Assembly: GCF_000764305.2 (NCBI RefSeq)
Contig: NW_025939678.1
Coordinates: 90,560-154,559, forward strand
Source of the DNA: Hyalella azteca
Taxonomy: Eukaryota > Arthropoda > Malacostraca > Amphipoda > Hyalellidae
Direction of reading: 5' to 3'
DNA: 64,000 bases
Positions 22,797 to 35,164 of this stretch are shown in pieces. Within the stretch, counting starts at the first letter, position 1. Every line of letters begins with the position of its first letter. A program made the position numbers and the translations under genes. Under the pieces are notes generated by a model. That model was not told where the DNA came from, searched no databases, and saw only the letters and a program-made list of their open reading frames with translations.

Positions 22797-24000
22797 CAGG
22801 GGTCTCCAAACTTTTCAACGTGCGGGCCACATTATATATTTCCCATATTTATGCGGGCCGAAGTAATAAAAAATAACAAAAAAATCAGTGCCAATAATTT
22901 TATTTACTCAAATGAAAAAGAATAAACATGGACTTTTCCATGTACTTTTTACTTTTCTTTTCTTTACCTTTTCCATCTCTGAAAACATATGGGTAAAACA
23001 AATGAAATAAATTCTACAAGAAAAAAAAGACTTGTATGTGGTGTCAAAAAGCATAGCATATTATTAATAATATACGTTTAAAAATTACTTTTTAAAAACA
23101 ACACTTCTAAAGAATCCAGTGTCTCCAATGTTAAAGATGTTCAATGAATTTCTCATTTTATTTTCGAATACTAAAAAAATCAATTTTTCCATTTTTTATT
23201 ATATATATTATTTACAAAATTATCTATTCTGTCAATTGATTCATGCATTGCCTCCGACTTCACACAAGTGTGCAAAATTTCAGATAAATTGGACAGGTAA
23301 AAGTGTGTCAAATATCAGTTATAAAATTTGTAGCTGACAAAATTATTTTTTCAATTTTTTTAATATTGAAAAAAAAAATTAAATTTTAACATAATTTATT
23401 TTGTCATTTGATTCTTGCATTTTCCCCCACTTCACGCAAGTGTACAAAAATTTCAGATCGATAGGATAAGTAGAGGTGTGTCAAATTTCGATTATAAGAT
23501 TTGTAGCAGACAGACAGACAGACAGACAAACAAGAAGTGAAGTTAAAGAGAAGTGTTGTAATAAAAAGTGGTATATATTATGGCAACAGCTTGCGTTGAT
23601 AAACTTAATGGTTACCATTTTAGCTATTTTAAACGTGCAATATTTTTGGCTATAATAGTATTATTCATTGCTATTTTGCATAAATAAGATACAGGTATTG
23701 TCAAAGTACAGAGAAAAGAATATTGTACAGTGCTGTACTCTCTGAAACGGAAGCTGCAAAGCCCCACTCGGCCTTCATCCCCCACAATATATAGTTATAC
23801 ACAACTGATTGGTTGTAATGCACAACACATACCTACCAGTATTATAGTATCTGTACGTCACACTATCGAGAGAGAGAGGAAAACTGACTCGCGCTGAGTG
23901 CCACCAGTCAGCAGGCCCCAGCTTTGAATAATTCTGCGATACCATTCGTACAATAATTATTAATTCATTTCACGATTTCATGCCGCGGGCCGGATGATAT
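22797..24000. mobile_element. hAT fragment, right end lost, carrying a nested element
   Basis: CAGGGGTCTCCAAACTTTTC with ACGTGCGGGCC at 22797 is a typical hAT left end of the GCGGGCC-rich type. At 23980-24000 CCGCGGGCCGGATGA looks like the matching subterminal block, but the terminal CCCCTG is absent. A (GTCY)n element is nested at 23068-23575. No transposase frame is visible. Confidence 0.6.
23068..23575. mobile_element. Helentron-associated-like repeat H2, copy 1
   Basis: About 510 bases with inverted ends ACAACACTTCT (23098) and AGAAGTGTTGT (ending 23559), extended imperfectly outward by ACTTTTTA-like sequence. Inside are two diverged tandem units of about 160-200 bases, each with TTTCAGATnnATnGGA and GACTTCACnCAAGTGTnCAAAA-like text. 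A (GACA)n microsatellite lies just before GAAGTGAAG at the far end. Other copies are at 40098, 49136 and 54342. The architecture of subterminal repeat, central tandem units and (GTCY)n tract resembles Helentron-associated elements. Confidence 0.75.
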
Positions 24001-26240
24001 TATATTATACTTCTATGAGCGATCTGTATCCATGAATCTTATTTCTAGAACTCCAAAGCTTTGAAATTAATCGATAATTGTAATTATTGTAAACTATTTA
24101 CGATAAATAATCATAGAATGAGCGTTTGCAGCGTGTGTTGCAGGGTCTACCCAACCAAGTATCGGTATTAGTCCGATGAAAACACAGCCTAATTTGTAAT
24201 CAGACCACTGTAATAAGGGCTTGCAAAGTTTGAAGTTGATTTCATCGACGTGTGTAAAAAAATCAACAGGTTAGGTGAGAGTTGATTCGCCCTATAGAAT
24301 ATCGAATTCTTCAATTTGCTTCGTGATATATATACAGAGTAGAGGAATTTTATCGAAGCATTAATAGCAATCAGACTTCGGGAATACGACAGGGGCTATG
24401 AAACTCTACGCTTATCTCATTAATCTTGAAATTTGGGCGATCACAAGAACTGATAATTGGCAATTGCTGTTGCTTCATGATGCAAGTTATCTTCAATGAT
24501 TTACAATTCATTCTCTAGAACAAGAAGCATTTCGTGACTTAGCTGCGTCTGTGCGTTCCTATCGCACAGGACTGCCAGTCAATACGTACAGTCAGACAAA
24601 CCTCGGCAAGCTCAGCCACACTAGCAAAGCCAAATCTCAGCTGCAGTATACAACATGCACACTGCAAGTGACTGCATTGCTCGGCTCAGTTGCTCGCTGA
24701 GCGTCAATGGTGGTAGTATGTGTTGACTCTCACTCATGTTCTCTCGTGACTCTGCTCTGAATTTCTAATACCCCCATGTTTCTCTCAATACTTTACTTAT
24801 TAAAATAATTTTTAATTATATTCTCAATAATAATAATTTATCTGAATTGTAATTTCCATGAACTAAACGTCCAATACTAATGAATTGAATATGTTCGCCA
24901 CATGATAATCTTCGTATATTTCGCCTCAGAGAGTGGATGTGTTATGCTCTGGTGTTACTGGAAAATTAGGAGTGTTGGGTGTAGCATTCCAAGTCATACT
25001 TTATATATAATATAATCTCCCACAATTTGATATTTTGACATTTTTTCGCATCGAATTTATTGGGCTGCAATGTTTGATCGGTAACGATTGTTTTTCAGAG
25101 AATTCTGACTACCCATAGGTATAAAATTAAATGCAGGAAGTTTACGAGCAAAATGACTTGTTTCTCTCAAGCAAAATTGAAAACCTTTCCATGGTTCAAG
25201 CTAATTATTTTATTCATTTCCAAATTCCTTGTTTTTGGCTGTAATGATAGTTCACTGTGTCTGTGTGTTTCATCAAAGTTTACGATATCTATCTGTTGTT
25301 ACAGTTTCGAATACAAATTTCAAGGGCATCATCAGCTAAAGGTCAAAAGATTAATTTTACCAGCAGTACACCATGAATTTGGAAGGTTTAATAAAATTAA
25401 TTACGAAATTCACAATAAGAGGCAGTGCGAGATATAAATTCATTAATTACATTAATGTTATACCTTTTGTCGCGTAACCACTGCTTGTCAGAGGTCACAA
25501 GGTATTTCGAGTTGTCAAAGGTTTTGTTCATGAGCGCCGATGCACCGCGGCACTTGTCTGCGGGTCTCAGTTGTATGGTTCAGTTCAGCGTAGCCAGGAT
25601 ACCGCGCACTCCCCTTCTCTGACACTCCCACGAAAGTGGATGATGTCTCTTGTAAGCAAAGTAGTGTAAGCGTTTTCTGGTTTTAGTTTCTTTTCTCCTG
25701 TAAATTCTCCGTCTATGAGATGTTAACGCTGCTTTTTCGTCGCAATTTTTATCGCTGATCATTTGAAGATCCTCCTGCCTATGTGTGGGAAGAATGATAT
25801 TTTGTAAACTGAATTTTTTATGATTGAGACGTTATACTTTTTTCGGTGACTTTTTTTTTAAACTTGAGATATCATCGTAGTGCATCTTCATCAATATTGC
25901 TTCTGTTTTTTAACAATAACCGAACGGGAATTAATGTCTGAAGCTCTGTAGCCGCTTTAAGGGGTTTCTATGCTTTAAGGGGTTTAACCGCTTTCAATGC
26001 TTTAAAGTTTAAGGGGTTAAAACAAAATGGTGAGCGAAAATTTAACGTCAGAAAAAGGCTAATAGGTCACTGTTTTGTAATTATGTTCTTTAAGTATAGT
26101 TTTTGAAAATATACGGTAGTTTATTATATAATATGGCGTAGAAGTATAGTACGGTATAGCATCACTTAATAACAGCCGTAGCACGAAATAGAAGTGTAGA
26201 TAAAAAGAAATTGAAACCATATTTTGATTTAAAAACATCT
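24001..26240. other. no gene recognised, about 2.2 kb
   Basis: Frames such as 25153-25437 (94 residues, cysteine-rich, with a hydrophobic stretch near residues 15-50) could not be linked to a family. At about 25950-26022 GCTTTAAGGGGTTT recurs imperfectly three to four times. No RNA gene is seen. Confidence 0.5.
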
Positions 26241-26244
26241 ATGG

Positions 26245-27380
26245 TTATACAGGGGATAGATTAATTAAAATCAATCCCTTAAAAATCCGCAGCACAGAAG
26301 TAATAATGTCACTCGCTCGCTTGAATCGCAAATTCAGCAAAAACTTAAAAACAAGGAAAACTCTACAAAAATTTGTACTATCTTTATAGAAAACGTTTCG
26401 GAGTCTAGCTCCATCGTCAGTTCGCAAATTCAAGAACACAGATAAATCAGGAATTAGTCAAGATTACAAAAAAACCTACACAGTAAAATATATCTATTTA
26501 CAATTTAAAGTGGGCAGGAGCTAAATTTAAACTAGGCCTCTGTTAAAAATATACAATGATTCTAAAATGCAAAACGGAAACACCGGAGAAAGCTAAAACC
26601 TTGAAGTAACTACAGGTATCAGAAATTGGAACATCGCACTGATCGGCGTGAGTGCTCACAGCCGTTATGGGGCGCAACAGTAAGTGCCCAGTTCTACAAC
26701 TCCTCCCCCGGTGTTCTGCAACTCTAGAATATAGATTACGAGACGTCATCCCGACGGGAGCAGATGCACATCGTGCACAACTATATATACTAGGGACGCT
26801 CGCATATGCATGGGAAGGGTATATTTGTACCTAAAAAAGATGCGATTGTAGAATTGTTCAACAATAAAACAAAAAGATTTACATTTGTTACTACTATGAG
26901 AAAAAAAGTTTTAGCTCCCTTGGCATAGTTTCGGATACAGGGCCGAAGTGTGGAAGTGAGCAATAAACAACATTCTTACTGTCGTGCTCAGGAGCAACCT
27001 CCTTGTACCGCTTGGACATGAATTTCTTTATTTGCGTAAGCACCAAATTAGTAAGAAATCCATTGAGCGAGAAGATATTGCGTAAAAACTCGAATTCAGC
27101 GTGCAGAGCATGACAAGTAGAACAAATACGGAAGCCCCGTCAAAAAAGTATTTGAAGCCAATTAATCTTAAATCGAGCAAAAGCTAAATAAGCTGGTTCT
27201 GAGACCTGTGAAAGTCGATTTTCGGAACACAGAAGTTTGAAAACGGCCATTAGATTTAGTAATATTGCAATCGAGGAAGGACAGAGGATTGTTAAATTCA
27301 AGCTCCATAGTTCAAGCTCTAGGATTTATGTTACGAATTTAGGTAATTGAAGAATAGTTTGACGTGAGTGGGATGCTTAA
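26245..27380 (-). pseudogene. Penelope-like element family 2, copy 1 (thumb, GIY-YIG, terminus)
   Basis: Reading the minus strand, 27110-26890 gives MLCTLNSSFYAISSRSMDF then frame-shifted VVYCSLPHFGPVSETMPREL, the region between RT thumb and endonuclease. The frame 26749-26543 reads MTSRNLYSRVAEHRGRSCRT and ends in YFKVLAFSGVSVLHFRIIV, a strong match to the GIY-YIG endonuclease of Penelope-like elements. The hammerhead-like terminus follows at 26420-26391. The reverse-transcriptase palm is absent (5' truncation near 27370). The reading frame is broken several times. Confidence 0.8.
26391..26420 (-). ncRNA. hammerhead-ribozyme-like motif, variant core
   Basis: On the minus strand the core is CTGACGA (the family form at 6.6 kb is CTGATGA), stem II GGAG/CTCC is perfect, and CGAAACGTTTTC follows. 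It lies just 3' of the GIY-YIG remnant, the place where Penelope-like terminal repeats carry hammerheads. The T-to-C change falls in the core at a less strictly conserved position. Activity is uncertain. Confidence 0.5.
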
Positions 27381-27406
27381 AAAATTAAAAACGTGTCATC
27401 TACGTA

Positions 27407-28730
27407 CAGGGTGGTGCAGAACCGATTGAGCAGTTTAGAGCAGTTAGTGCTCGCAGGAAAAGAAGGGGATGGGCGTGCGGATTGTTTTTTTCCAGCTCCT
27501 CCGCTATTCCCATTTCAGTAGCTAACATGGTCTGGTCATTAGAACATCGTGGCTTTGCTGTGCGCGCATATTTCGGGAACAATCAATCCGTGATTGCAAC
27601 GCAAAGAGCTTTTCGGCGGCAGTTCAATATTCCACGCAATGATGCTCTTCCTCAGGCGAACACAATTCGGTCCTGGGTTATGCAGTTGGAGGCAACTGGT
27701 AGCACACCAAGAAGAGATACACATGGCCGACGCAAGTTCATCAGAACACCCGAAAATGTCGAGAGGGTGAGAGCTGCAGTCATCCAATCGCCAAGACGTT
27801 CCGCACGAAGGCATGCCGTTGCTTTGGAAATCTCCTCACGCAGTTTGAGGAGGATTCTGCATAGGGATTTGCATTTCCATCCCTACAAAATAATGATGGC
27901 CGAACATTTGAACGAAGCAGACTTTGCCAGCCGCCGAAACCTGTGTGAGAACATGCTTGAACAGATTGCTCCCGACGCAGCGGTCTTCAGCAGTGTTGAG
28001 GCGCATTTTCACCTCTGTGGGACTGTAAATAAGCAAAATTTCCGTTACTGGGCTGTAGATAACCCACAAATTATCCATCAAAGACCACTACATTCTCCCA
28101 AACTAACGGTCTGGTGTGACATCTCACAATTTGGTGTGATAGGCCCATACTTCTTTGAGGAGGCGGGAGTAACCGTGACAATGAATTCCGAACGCTATGC
28201 TGCAATGTTGCAAAATTTTCTTGCAGCCCAGGGTGGAAAACATTGTTGAAAATGAAGCATTGGGAGACGTGTGGTTCCAGCAGAGTGGGGCTACAGCTCA
28301 CACAGCCCGAATGTCACTCAATGTTTTGAGATGCATGTTTCCCGGACGTCTGGTGTCTCTGAGGGGCGATTTACAGTGGCCTGTGAGGTCACCTGATTTG
28401 AGCATTTGCGAATTCTTTCTTTGGGTATATCTAAAGAAAGGGTGTTCAGAAGTCGCTCTCACACCCTACCACAGCTAAGTGAACGGATTATTGCAGAGGT
28501 TATGGCCATAACTCGCCATATGTGTGAACGTGCTGTAGGAAACTTCCGATAACGACTCGAACAGTGTGTTGCTGCTGACGGCCACCATCTTCCTGATATT
28601 ATTTTCAAAACATAAGTATTCTAAATGGTATGTTATGCAAACCTCGAGGAAAATAAACTTTATTCTTTATGTACCTCCATTACTCTTTTATTTTGCCTCA
28701 AAACTGCTCAATTGGTTCTGCCCCACCCTA
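27407..28730 (+). mobile_element. mariner-type DNA transposon, complete ends
   Basis: TA at 27405-27406 and 28731-28732 flank a 1,324-base element. It starts CAGGGTGGTGCAGAACCGAT and ends in the inverted counterpart (AACTGCTCAATTGGTTCTGC then CCCACCCTA); about 27 of 31 terminal bases match. Length, TA target and coding content fit the Tc1/mariner superfamily, in the branch whose insect copies carry a DUF4817-type N-terminal helix-turn-helix. Confidence 0.93.
27527..28478 (+). pseudogene. mariner-type transposase, frameshifted and catalytically broken
   Basis: The likely start is the ATG at 27527 (MVWSLEHRGFAVRAYFGNNQ); the open frame extends 15 codons further upstream. Residues 1-90 are the DNA-binding part (SVIATQRAFRRQFNIPR, then RSWVMQLEATGS). 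The first catalytic Asp of the family's FSDEAHF is missing; here the text is FSSVEAHFHLCG. A frameshift near 28230-28250 moves to the second frame, with VWFQQSGATAHTAR at 28269-28310, where the family has QQDGA. The third acidic region (RSPDLSICEFFLW) survives. The transposase would normally be about 320-350 residues. Two of three catalytic residues are lost. Confidence 0.9.
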
Positions 28731-28744
28731 TATATGTTGTAAAA

Positions 28745-29046
28745 TATTGGCCTAATATCAAGAGGGCAATTGGACAACCAGGAAACCTCGTGAAAACTCA
28801 TAAAAATATCCGCAAAGGTTGGGTCGAGCGGGAGACCTCATTATCGGTTTAACACGTAGTTTTTTAAATCTCTTTTTGGAATTATCTGTTCCAAACTCTT
28901 TTTTCATATTTGTTGGCAAGTTTTACTGACAGATTGACGGTTTGGGCATGGGTCTCCCGCTCGGCCCAACCTCTGCGAATATTTTTATGTGTTTGCACAA
29001 GCTTTCTTGGTTGTCTAATTGCCCTCTTGATTTTAAGCCAATATTC
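28745..29046. repeat. inverted repeat, about 100-bp arms
   Basis: About 28745-28845 (ATTGGCCTAATATCAAGAGG onward to GAGCGGGAGACC) faces its imperfect reverse complement at about 28946-29046 across a loop of about 100 bases. It lies immediately right of the mariner element's TA. The left side of the mariner has no counterpart. The frame at 28625-28852 crosses this arm and is not a gene. Confidence 0.85.
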
Positions 29047-29091
29047 TAAAAAAGATACGTTGATGACACTTTTTTTTAATTTTTAGACATC

Positions 29092-29551
29092 TGTCCGGTG
29101 TCAATCTGGCGTCTCATTATATTCATTATAATTATATTAGGTATATGATTAGATCATATGTAATTGAGACGTAATATTCACTTGACGTGATAGAGATTGA
29201 TGAAAATTACTAGACCATAGTCAGCGTCTAAACGACACCACGTGATAGATCACGCGATAGCCGTGACTCTGTAAAAGGGCTGGGAGCCTTAGTAAGGCCC
29301 CCGCAGTAGCTAACGAACACGCAGCTATGTATCTCGCATCGCGGCGATGCGAGAAACAGGGACTGACAGATACAGGGACACCGACCGTTGGTTCGGCGCC
29401 ATAGCATATACTTGTATCGAATATGCACTCATGTATTGCCACCCCGTATCAAGAAAAGTTCTCTAGACAGATGATTTCTTACTTATCCCTCACAAACTTA
29501 GTCAACGAACCGTTCTCTACCCTGTAGGCGCATTAACGTGCATCCGGGACA
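29092..29551 (+). repeat. LTR-like or TIR repeat L1, copy 1, with TATA-like promoter
   Basis: It begins TGTCCGGTGTCAATCTGGCG and ends GTGCATCCGGGACA, so the outermost bases are TG..CA with a short inverted repeat. Internally GTAAAAGGGCTGGGAGCC follows a bidirectional GATAGATCACGCGATAG block. The homologue at 34.5 kb reads TATATAAAAGGGCTGGGAGC, a good TATA box. It could be a solo LTR or a promoter-bearing MITE. I see no primer-binding site next to it and no clear target duplication. Confidence 0.55.
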
Positions 29552-32500
29552 TTGACACCTGAACTATGTGATAACAGCCGTGTTTACTTATAATTAAAAC
29601 TCGACTACTTGACTATAATTGTGAGACTTTAAATACGGGGGTGAAGTGAAAGACTTTTAAAGTGTTTGTGATTATAGCAACAATGTCGCCTAGTGTTTTT
29701 CGTGCTGTCAAGCTTCTCAACGATTGTTTCAGTGATGTTAAACTCGCTTAATTAAATGTCTGATCAACGGATAATCCAAGAAGACCTTCATCTACTATTT
29801 ACACTGTTTCAGCATCCGAAAACTGAGAGTATTTAAGTTTTGGCTGGAGCGTCAAGTTTGACTGGAGCGTCATTTAAGTTTGACTGGAGCGTATTTTACC
29901 TGCACCGTCAAGACTTTCTTATTGAGCCTACGACTGACTCAGAGAAATTTGAAGCGTCCAGTCATTTTTTGCGCTCTTTGGAATCCGGTACGAACATACA
30001 GAGAGCTGAGGGTAACTACGAGTGACTACGATCGACCTCGAGCGACTACAAGCGAAAAGTTCTGTCCATCAGCTGAGAGCAACTATGAGCGGTCTATCAG
30101 TCAGCGGTGTCATGATTCTATGGCAGCGATGTGGCAGCGACTGTCGGTGACAGTCAGCAAAGGAATCAGCAAGAAGAAACTGACTTACTAAGTCAGTTCA
30201 TCAGCAGATGGATCAGCTAGAAAAACGCACTAAGAAAGTCAGTATGTAAATCAGCAAAAGTCGAATAATGCGATGAGTCTCTAAGTTTTACAATGTACTG
30301 TGAACTTAAATGTGTTTCAAGATTCGGATAAAATCCGAATCCGTAGTCATAAATAAATAATGTTCATTAAAGTAATGTTCCATTGTAGCATAACGATTAG
30401 CGGATCGGGAGGTAGAATTCTAAAAATAATTCAGACCAATTTTATTAAATACCCGTACTATTTAAATTGAATTTTGTTTTGAGTATCAAAGATGTCGCAG
30501 ACCGACATCTAATTCTAAAACGCTATATATTATAACGACTATATTATAAAGAATAGTGTTTTAAAAGTACATCGAGCAGTACGTGATCCTACATGTGAAG
30601 TCTGTGAAAAATCAATAGCGTATTCGAAAGATGGGTTCAATTAATGGCATTGACGGATAAGTGCATGAAACTTTACGTGAAATGACGGTACCTGCATTGA
30701 CGAATGAATCTATTGATAAATGTGTGCGTTTATCAATAGATTTATTATAACATTAATCATTTTATAAAAAATTCAATAATTATTATTATTAATAATTAAT
30801 CAATATTTACATTATATCATTATCATTAGCTTTAGCGTACATTGATGAATGCTAAAACTAATGATGAACCAGACGTCTTAATGATGTGTACTGTTATAAC
30901 GTCATATAAAGTTAGTGTGAGGATAAATTTTAATGAGAGATTATATGAGCTCGTATTATATTCAGCCATTATATCTATACATAAATGTACTCATCGCCGC
31001 TACAATGTGTAGGCTAACTGAAGTATTACGTACAATCGAGTAAAATATATTTTACATTTGACGTCTAATGAGCGATTCATCTTGCATAATGATTTCCTAT
31101 GTTATCATATTGGTTTGAGACTTGATAAATACGTCATTTCATCACGATAGGTGATATTTATTTCATGCATGAATAATTACTGCAATTCAACCTGCAACCT
31201 TTAACATTCTATACGAGGTAAATTGGGCTAAAATATTCTGTTTAATTCTAATAATTAAGAGATTGAAAGATTTGAGGATCTAAAACTCACCTAAATGCCC
31301 TTTCTATGTAACTATAGTTCTCATGAATGTATAATAATAACAAAGCAAGTCGAAAGCAACTCACAACTCACGAGGAGTTGTGAAAACGTAACGAACATTG
31401 ATATAGGCAGTAAAATATTTCTATATCACTGTGTTTTTCTAATATCTAGTTAACACTAAATAATTAATTTCCGTTAATGTTTTTGCAACAATATCCTATT
31501 CATCTATAAAGTGATAGAAAAATATAGAGTAGAAACATGAAATATATCACTCGAAATCTCAACGGACATTGCGTAATGAACATTGCACTAACAGCGAACA
31601 CAGTTTGCATAGCTGAAAGTGTAGCGCCCTACGCAACCAGGGTCGATATTGACGCCGTTGGTTGATCAACGAATGTACGCGGGCACGCGCTGTCAGATCA
31701 ACGAAGATAACGTATATCAGCTTCTCGATTGCATTAATTTTCAAAGTAATGACTTGATAATTTGAGATGTCCAAATGATTTCAAAATAGTAGACTTACTC
31801 TTTAAAAGTAGATTAAACTGTAACATTGCCAGTCACGAGTAGATCCAAAGACTGATAGATTACATGCATTTCGAAGAGTTCAACGTCCGAAAAATGCTGA
31901 CACTTGATAGACGGAGGCCAGTAAGATTATTTTTTCCCTCTGAGCGGACGAGAAATAAAGCAACCTTCATTACATGCAACGATGCCATTACATTGTATTG
32001 AGTTCGTAATGTTTTTATGAGGATGTAATGTATTTATAGTTAGATTGCTATTATTATTTTGTTGCAATAATTGCACCACTATAAAGTGTATTTTAAAAAT
32101 AAATTATGTGCATTTTAGTATGGAGAAGGTGAATATTTTGACTTGAATAAAAACATGTATCTGTGATCATTATGCGTTATGTTATAAATTAACTTTTCTA
32201 ACGCTTGATCATGTCGTGCGATATTTTATTAGTCAGAAAACTTCATATTGCCCATAATTAATGCCGACTAATGATCTCATAATTCAATTGAAGTATTCGA
32301 CCGCGATTCAGTGAGATACAAGCAATGTTTGCTAAGCTTGCGCAACGTGTTCCCGAAAATCGCTTTGTACGCAAAATTCCACGCTACACGCTCAGCGATG
32401 GCAGTTAACGAAATCTTTAATGAGACAAGCGATATAATTCATGAGGTTCGTGGAGTCCATTCTTGATGAGACTTGCTAATGCAAGATATTGATTATTGAA

Positions 32501-34330
32501 ATATTATCATGACAGATGTGATTATTCAATCCTATGTCATTGAGATCAAGTGTGTATAACCGAAGTTAAAATTTGATAACTTTACTATAAAGGCTACTAA
32601 TTGCTCATGTGTGTATCTATATTCTGCCAATAAGTCAAACGATGTTTGAATATTTATGAGATGTTATGTTCAAATATTACATTGTATATGAATTAAGCGC
32701 TGCGAATGATAAATGGTTTGATACAATTCCTGTGTTTACCACTCAAATGTAATTTTTCACACGTCTGAAATTATCATGTTGATGTCATTGGTTATCTGAA
32801 CGCAGAATGTTTTTTTTTAACGTTTTATTCTTACTGTATTAAACCGTAAATGATTTCTTAGCGAATTATGCAACGTTTACACGCTAAATGATGATTCATG
32901 TTTTGCACTTTAAGATTTGAATTGCATTTCAATTTAAAAGTGATGATTGATTCGCTTTAAACATATCAATCAAATAGCATTCCGAATAAATGAGCAGTAG
33001 CAATGTAATAAAATTAATGAAACAGACAGATGCCAATATTGATTTTCTTGTTTGACAATTACGATGCGTTCATATCATTATTATTTTATGATTCAGAGAA
33101 ACATGCAGAATTTTGTACAAGCAATTCACCGATAATTCACCGAAAGCTCACCGATAATTCATGTGATTGACATATACATTCAAAGTTAATGTATCTAATT
33201 AAAATGACTCGGTGTTATAGCGATTGGATCAATCCTATTATGTGGATCTGATTTTCATTGTCAATTTTTAAAATATTTCTCTAGAGATGAAGATTCAATT
33301 ATTTATTTGTCTTACATTAGGTACTCTGCGAACGCTATAACCCTTATTATTTTGTGCTTTAATCTTAATTCAATATTTATGTTCTCATTATGTTGATATT
33401 CGAAGATATGTATTCTAATAGCATTCCCCGTAACATGATGTATTAAGTGTGCAATTTTTATGATGGAAATTGTAGGGACAATTTTCTCTAGATAGAGAGG
33501 GAATGAATGATCAAGATAGGAGGAATTTAAAATCATAACTAACCACTGATTGCATGGATGACATATGAATTTAATAATTCATAACATTTTTGACATATCG
33601 CCTAAGAACGTATAGCGTTAAATACCACAAGGTGTTTCAAGATTCCTTGTTGGGATTTCTTCCATATTGCGTTAGAGATGGGCTCTCTAACGCAATATAT
33701 ATAAAACGATGGACTTCTCTTTCAAAAGTGCCATACTCCGGTTTTTCATACTGTTTAGTGAAAGAAATGTATCCTTATATATTATTCAATTACTGTTACA
33801 ACCTTCATTACTGAATACTTAAGGTGTGAGATACGAGTTAGACCGGAGGTTTGAACCAGAGATTTTCTTGATTTTGTGTCCATATACGATCGAGGACGAT
33901 CTTCTAGAAAGAGGGGAGGTGTCCGCTGTAACCGCTGACGGGCAGCCTACGGTGGTTACTTACCATTCTAGCAATGGTCTTGACGTTTAAACTGACCAGG
34001 AGAGTAATTCACATCAGTAATCAAACTTTGTAGATGGAGCAAATTTTAATTAATAACATGAAAAAACACAATTAACAGGATATCGGATGCTAAACTATAT
34101 ACAGTGTCTGATTACAGCGGTTGAAATTATTTTCATAGGCCTGAAATTTAACGGAACAGTATTACATGAAATTCAACAATATAGCTACATCAAAAAACTA
34201 GCCTAAAGTACTGCGTCTCACGCCAACCACAACAGCCACGGCGTCTAGGCTAAGAATAAGACTTACATGTGTCGCAATAAGGGAATAATAAACTACAAAC
34301 AAAAGCTACGTGCTTTGCGTAAAAGCTGCG
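29552..34330. other. no gene recognised, about 4.8 kb
   Basis: AT-rich and free of recognisable coding blocks. Small structures are three diverged copies of TTTGACTGGAGCGTCATTTA at about 29838-29893, a perfect 14-bp inverted repeat at 30707-30742, three CACCGATAATTCA-like repeats at about 33123-33162, and a 15-bp inverted repeat at about 33663-33697 (ATATTGCGTTAGAGA and complement). The frames at 29840-30191 and 33590-33814 run through such repeats. Confidence 0.55.
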
Positions 34331-35150
34331 TCTACATCCGGTGTGAATCTGGCGTCTCATTATATTAATAATAATTATATTATATGATTAGATCATATGT
34401 AATTGAGACGTAATATTCACTTGACGTGATAGAGATTGACGGAAAATTACTAGACCTTAGTAAGCGTCTAGACGACATCACATGATAGATCACGCGATAG
34501 TCGTGATTCTATATAAAAGGGCTGGGAGCCTTATATAGTAAGGCCGGCGCAGTAGCTAACGAACGCGCTGCGATATAACTCGCGTTTGAGTTCTCTGACC
34601 TAACGGTCGACGCCGTAGCCTATACCTGTATCCACTTTAATGCTCGATTAGGCTCTGTATTAATGTTTCAACCACTTGTTCCTTTTAAGTGCATTTTCTC
34701 ATTTATGGAAAAAGGCGCTATTGTGCTCGCCATGTCCGTCCGTCCGTCTGTCCGTCCGTGACTTCACTTTTTCTTCGACGAGAAAATGCGCTCTCTGTCA
34801 CTCACTGCAGTGAGTACTGAGTTATATTTTTTAAGACTATTATTGACAAGGCTATTGTTTGACAAGATTATAAGTTTTTTGGACCAGCGAATCGGCACCT
34901 GGCACAAGTGAAATACTCTTCATCCTCCGGCATGCGGCAAATTCGATGCTAGTTTAGCAAGAGAATTTTTTTAGTGCAATCTGATAGCATAGAACAGTGG
35001 TAGTGTATCGCATATCACTCATGTATTGCCACTCTGTATGAAGAAAAGTTCTCTAGACAAATGGTGTCTTACTTATCCCTCACAAACGTAGTCAACGAAC
35101 CCTTCTCTACCCTTTAGGCGCATCAACGTGCATCTGGAACACATCCCTCT
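34331..35150 (+). repeat. LTR-like repeat L1, copy 2, with internal insertion
   Basis: Collinear with 29092-29551 from TCCGGTGTGAATCTGGCGTC to GTGCATCTGGAACA, but interrupted between about 34632 and 35012 by unrelated sequence that includes a (GTCY)n element. The TATATAAAAGGGC box is intact at about 34510. Alignment of the two copies defines the insertion edges: TGTATCCACTTTAATG on the left and ATCACTCATGTATTGCC on the right. Confidence 0.65.
34688..34833 (+). mobile_element. Helentron-associated-like repeat H1, copy 1
   Basis: About 146 bases. Near the left end is TGCATTTTCTC and near the right end its complement GAGAAAATGCGC, a subterminal inverted repeat. Between them lies a GTCC/GTCT tetranucleotide tract, (GTCY)n. 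The last 35 bases contain the perfect palindrome CTCACTGCAGTGAG. The copy at 63649-63825 has the same layout. Confidence 0.75.
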
Positions 35151-35164
35151 CACAACATAACATA

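Noticed and set aside
25153..25437. 94-residue frame with a hydrophobic stretch, a possible secreted or membrane protein
   Set aside because: No recognisable family, ordinary AT-rich composition, no promoter or splice context. Frames of this length occur by chance here.
32323..32406. 27-codon frame beginning MFAKLAQRVPENRF
   Set aside because: It looks protein-like but is too short and isolated, with no splice-linked continuation that I can defend.
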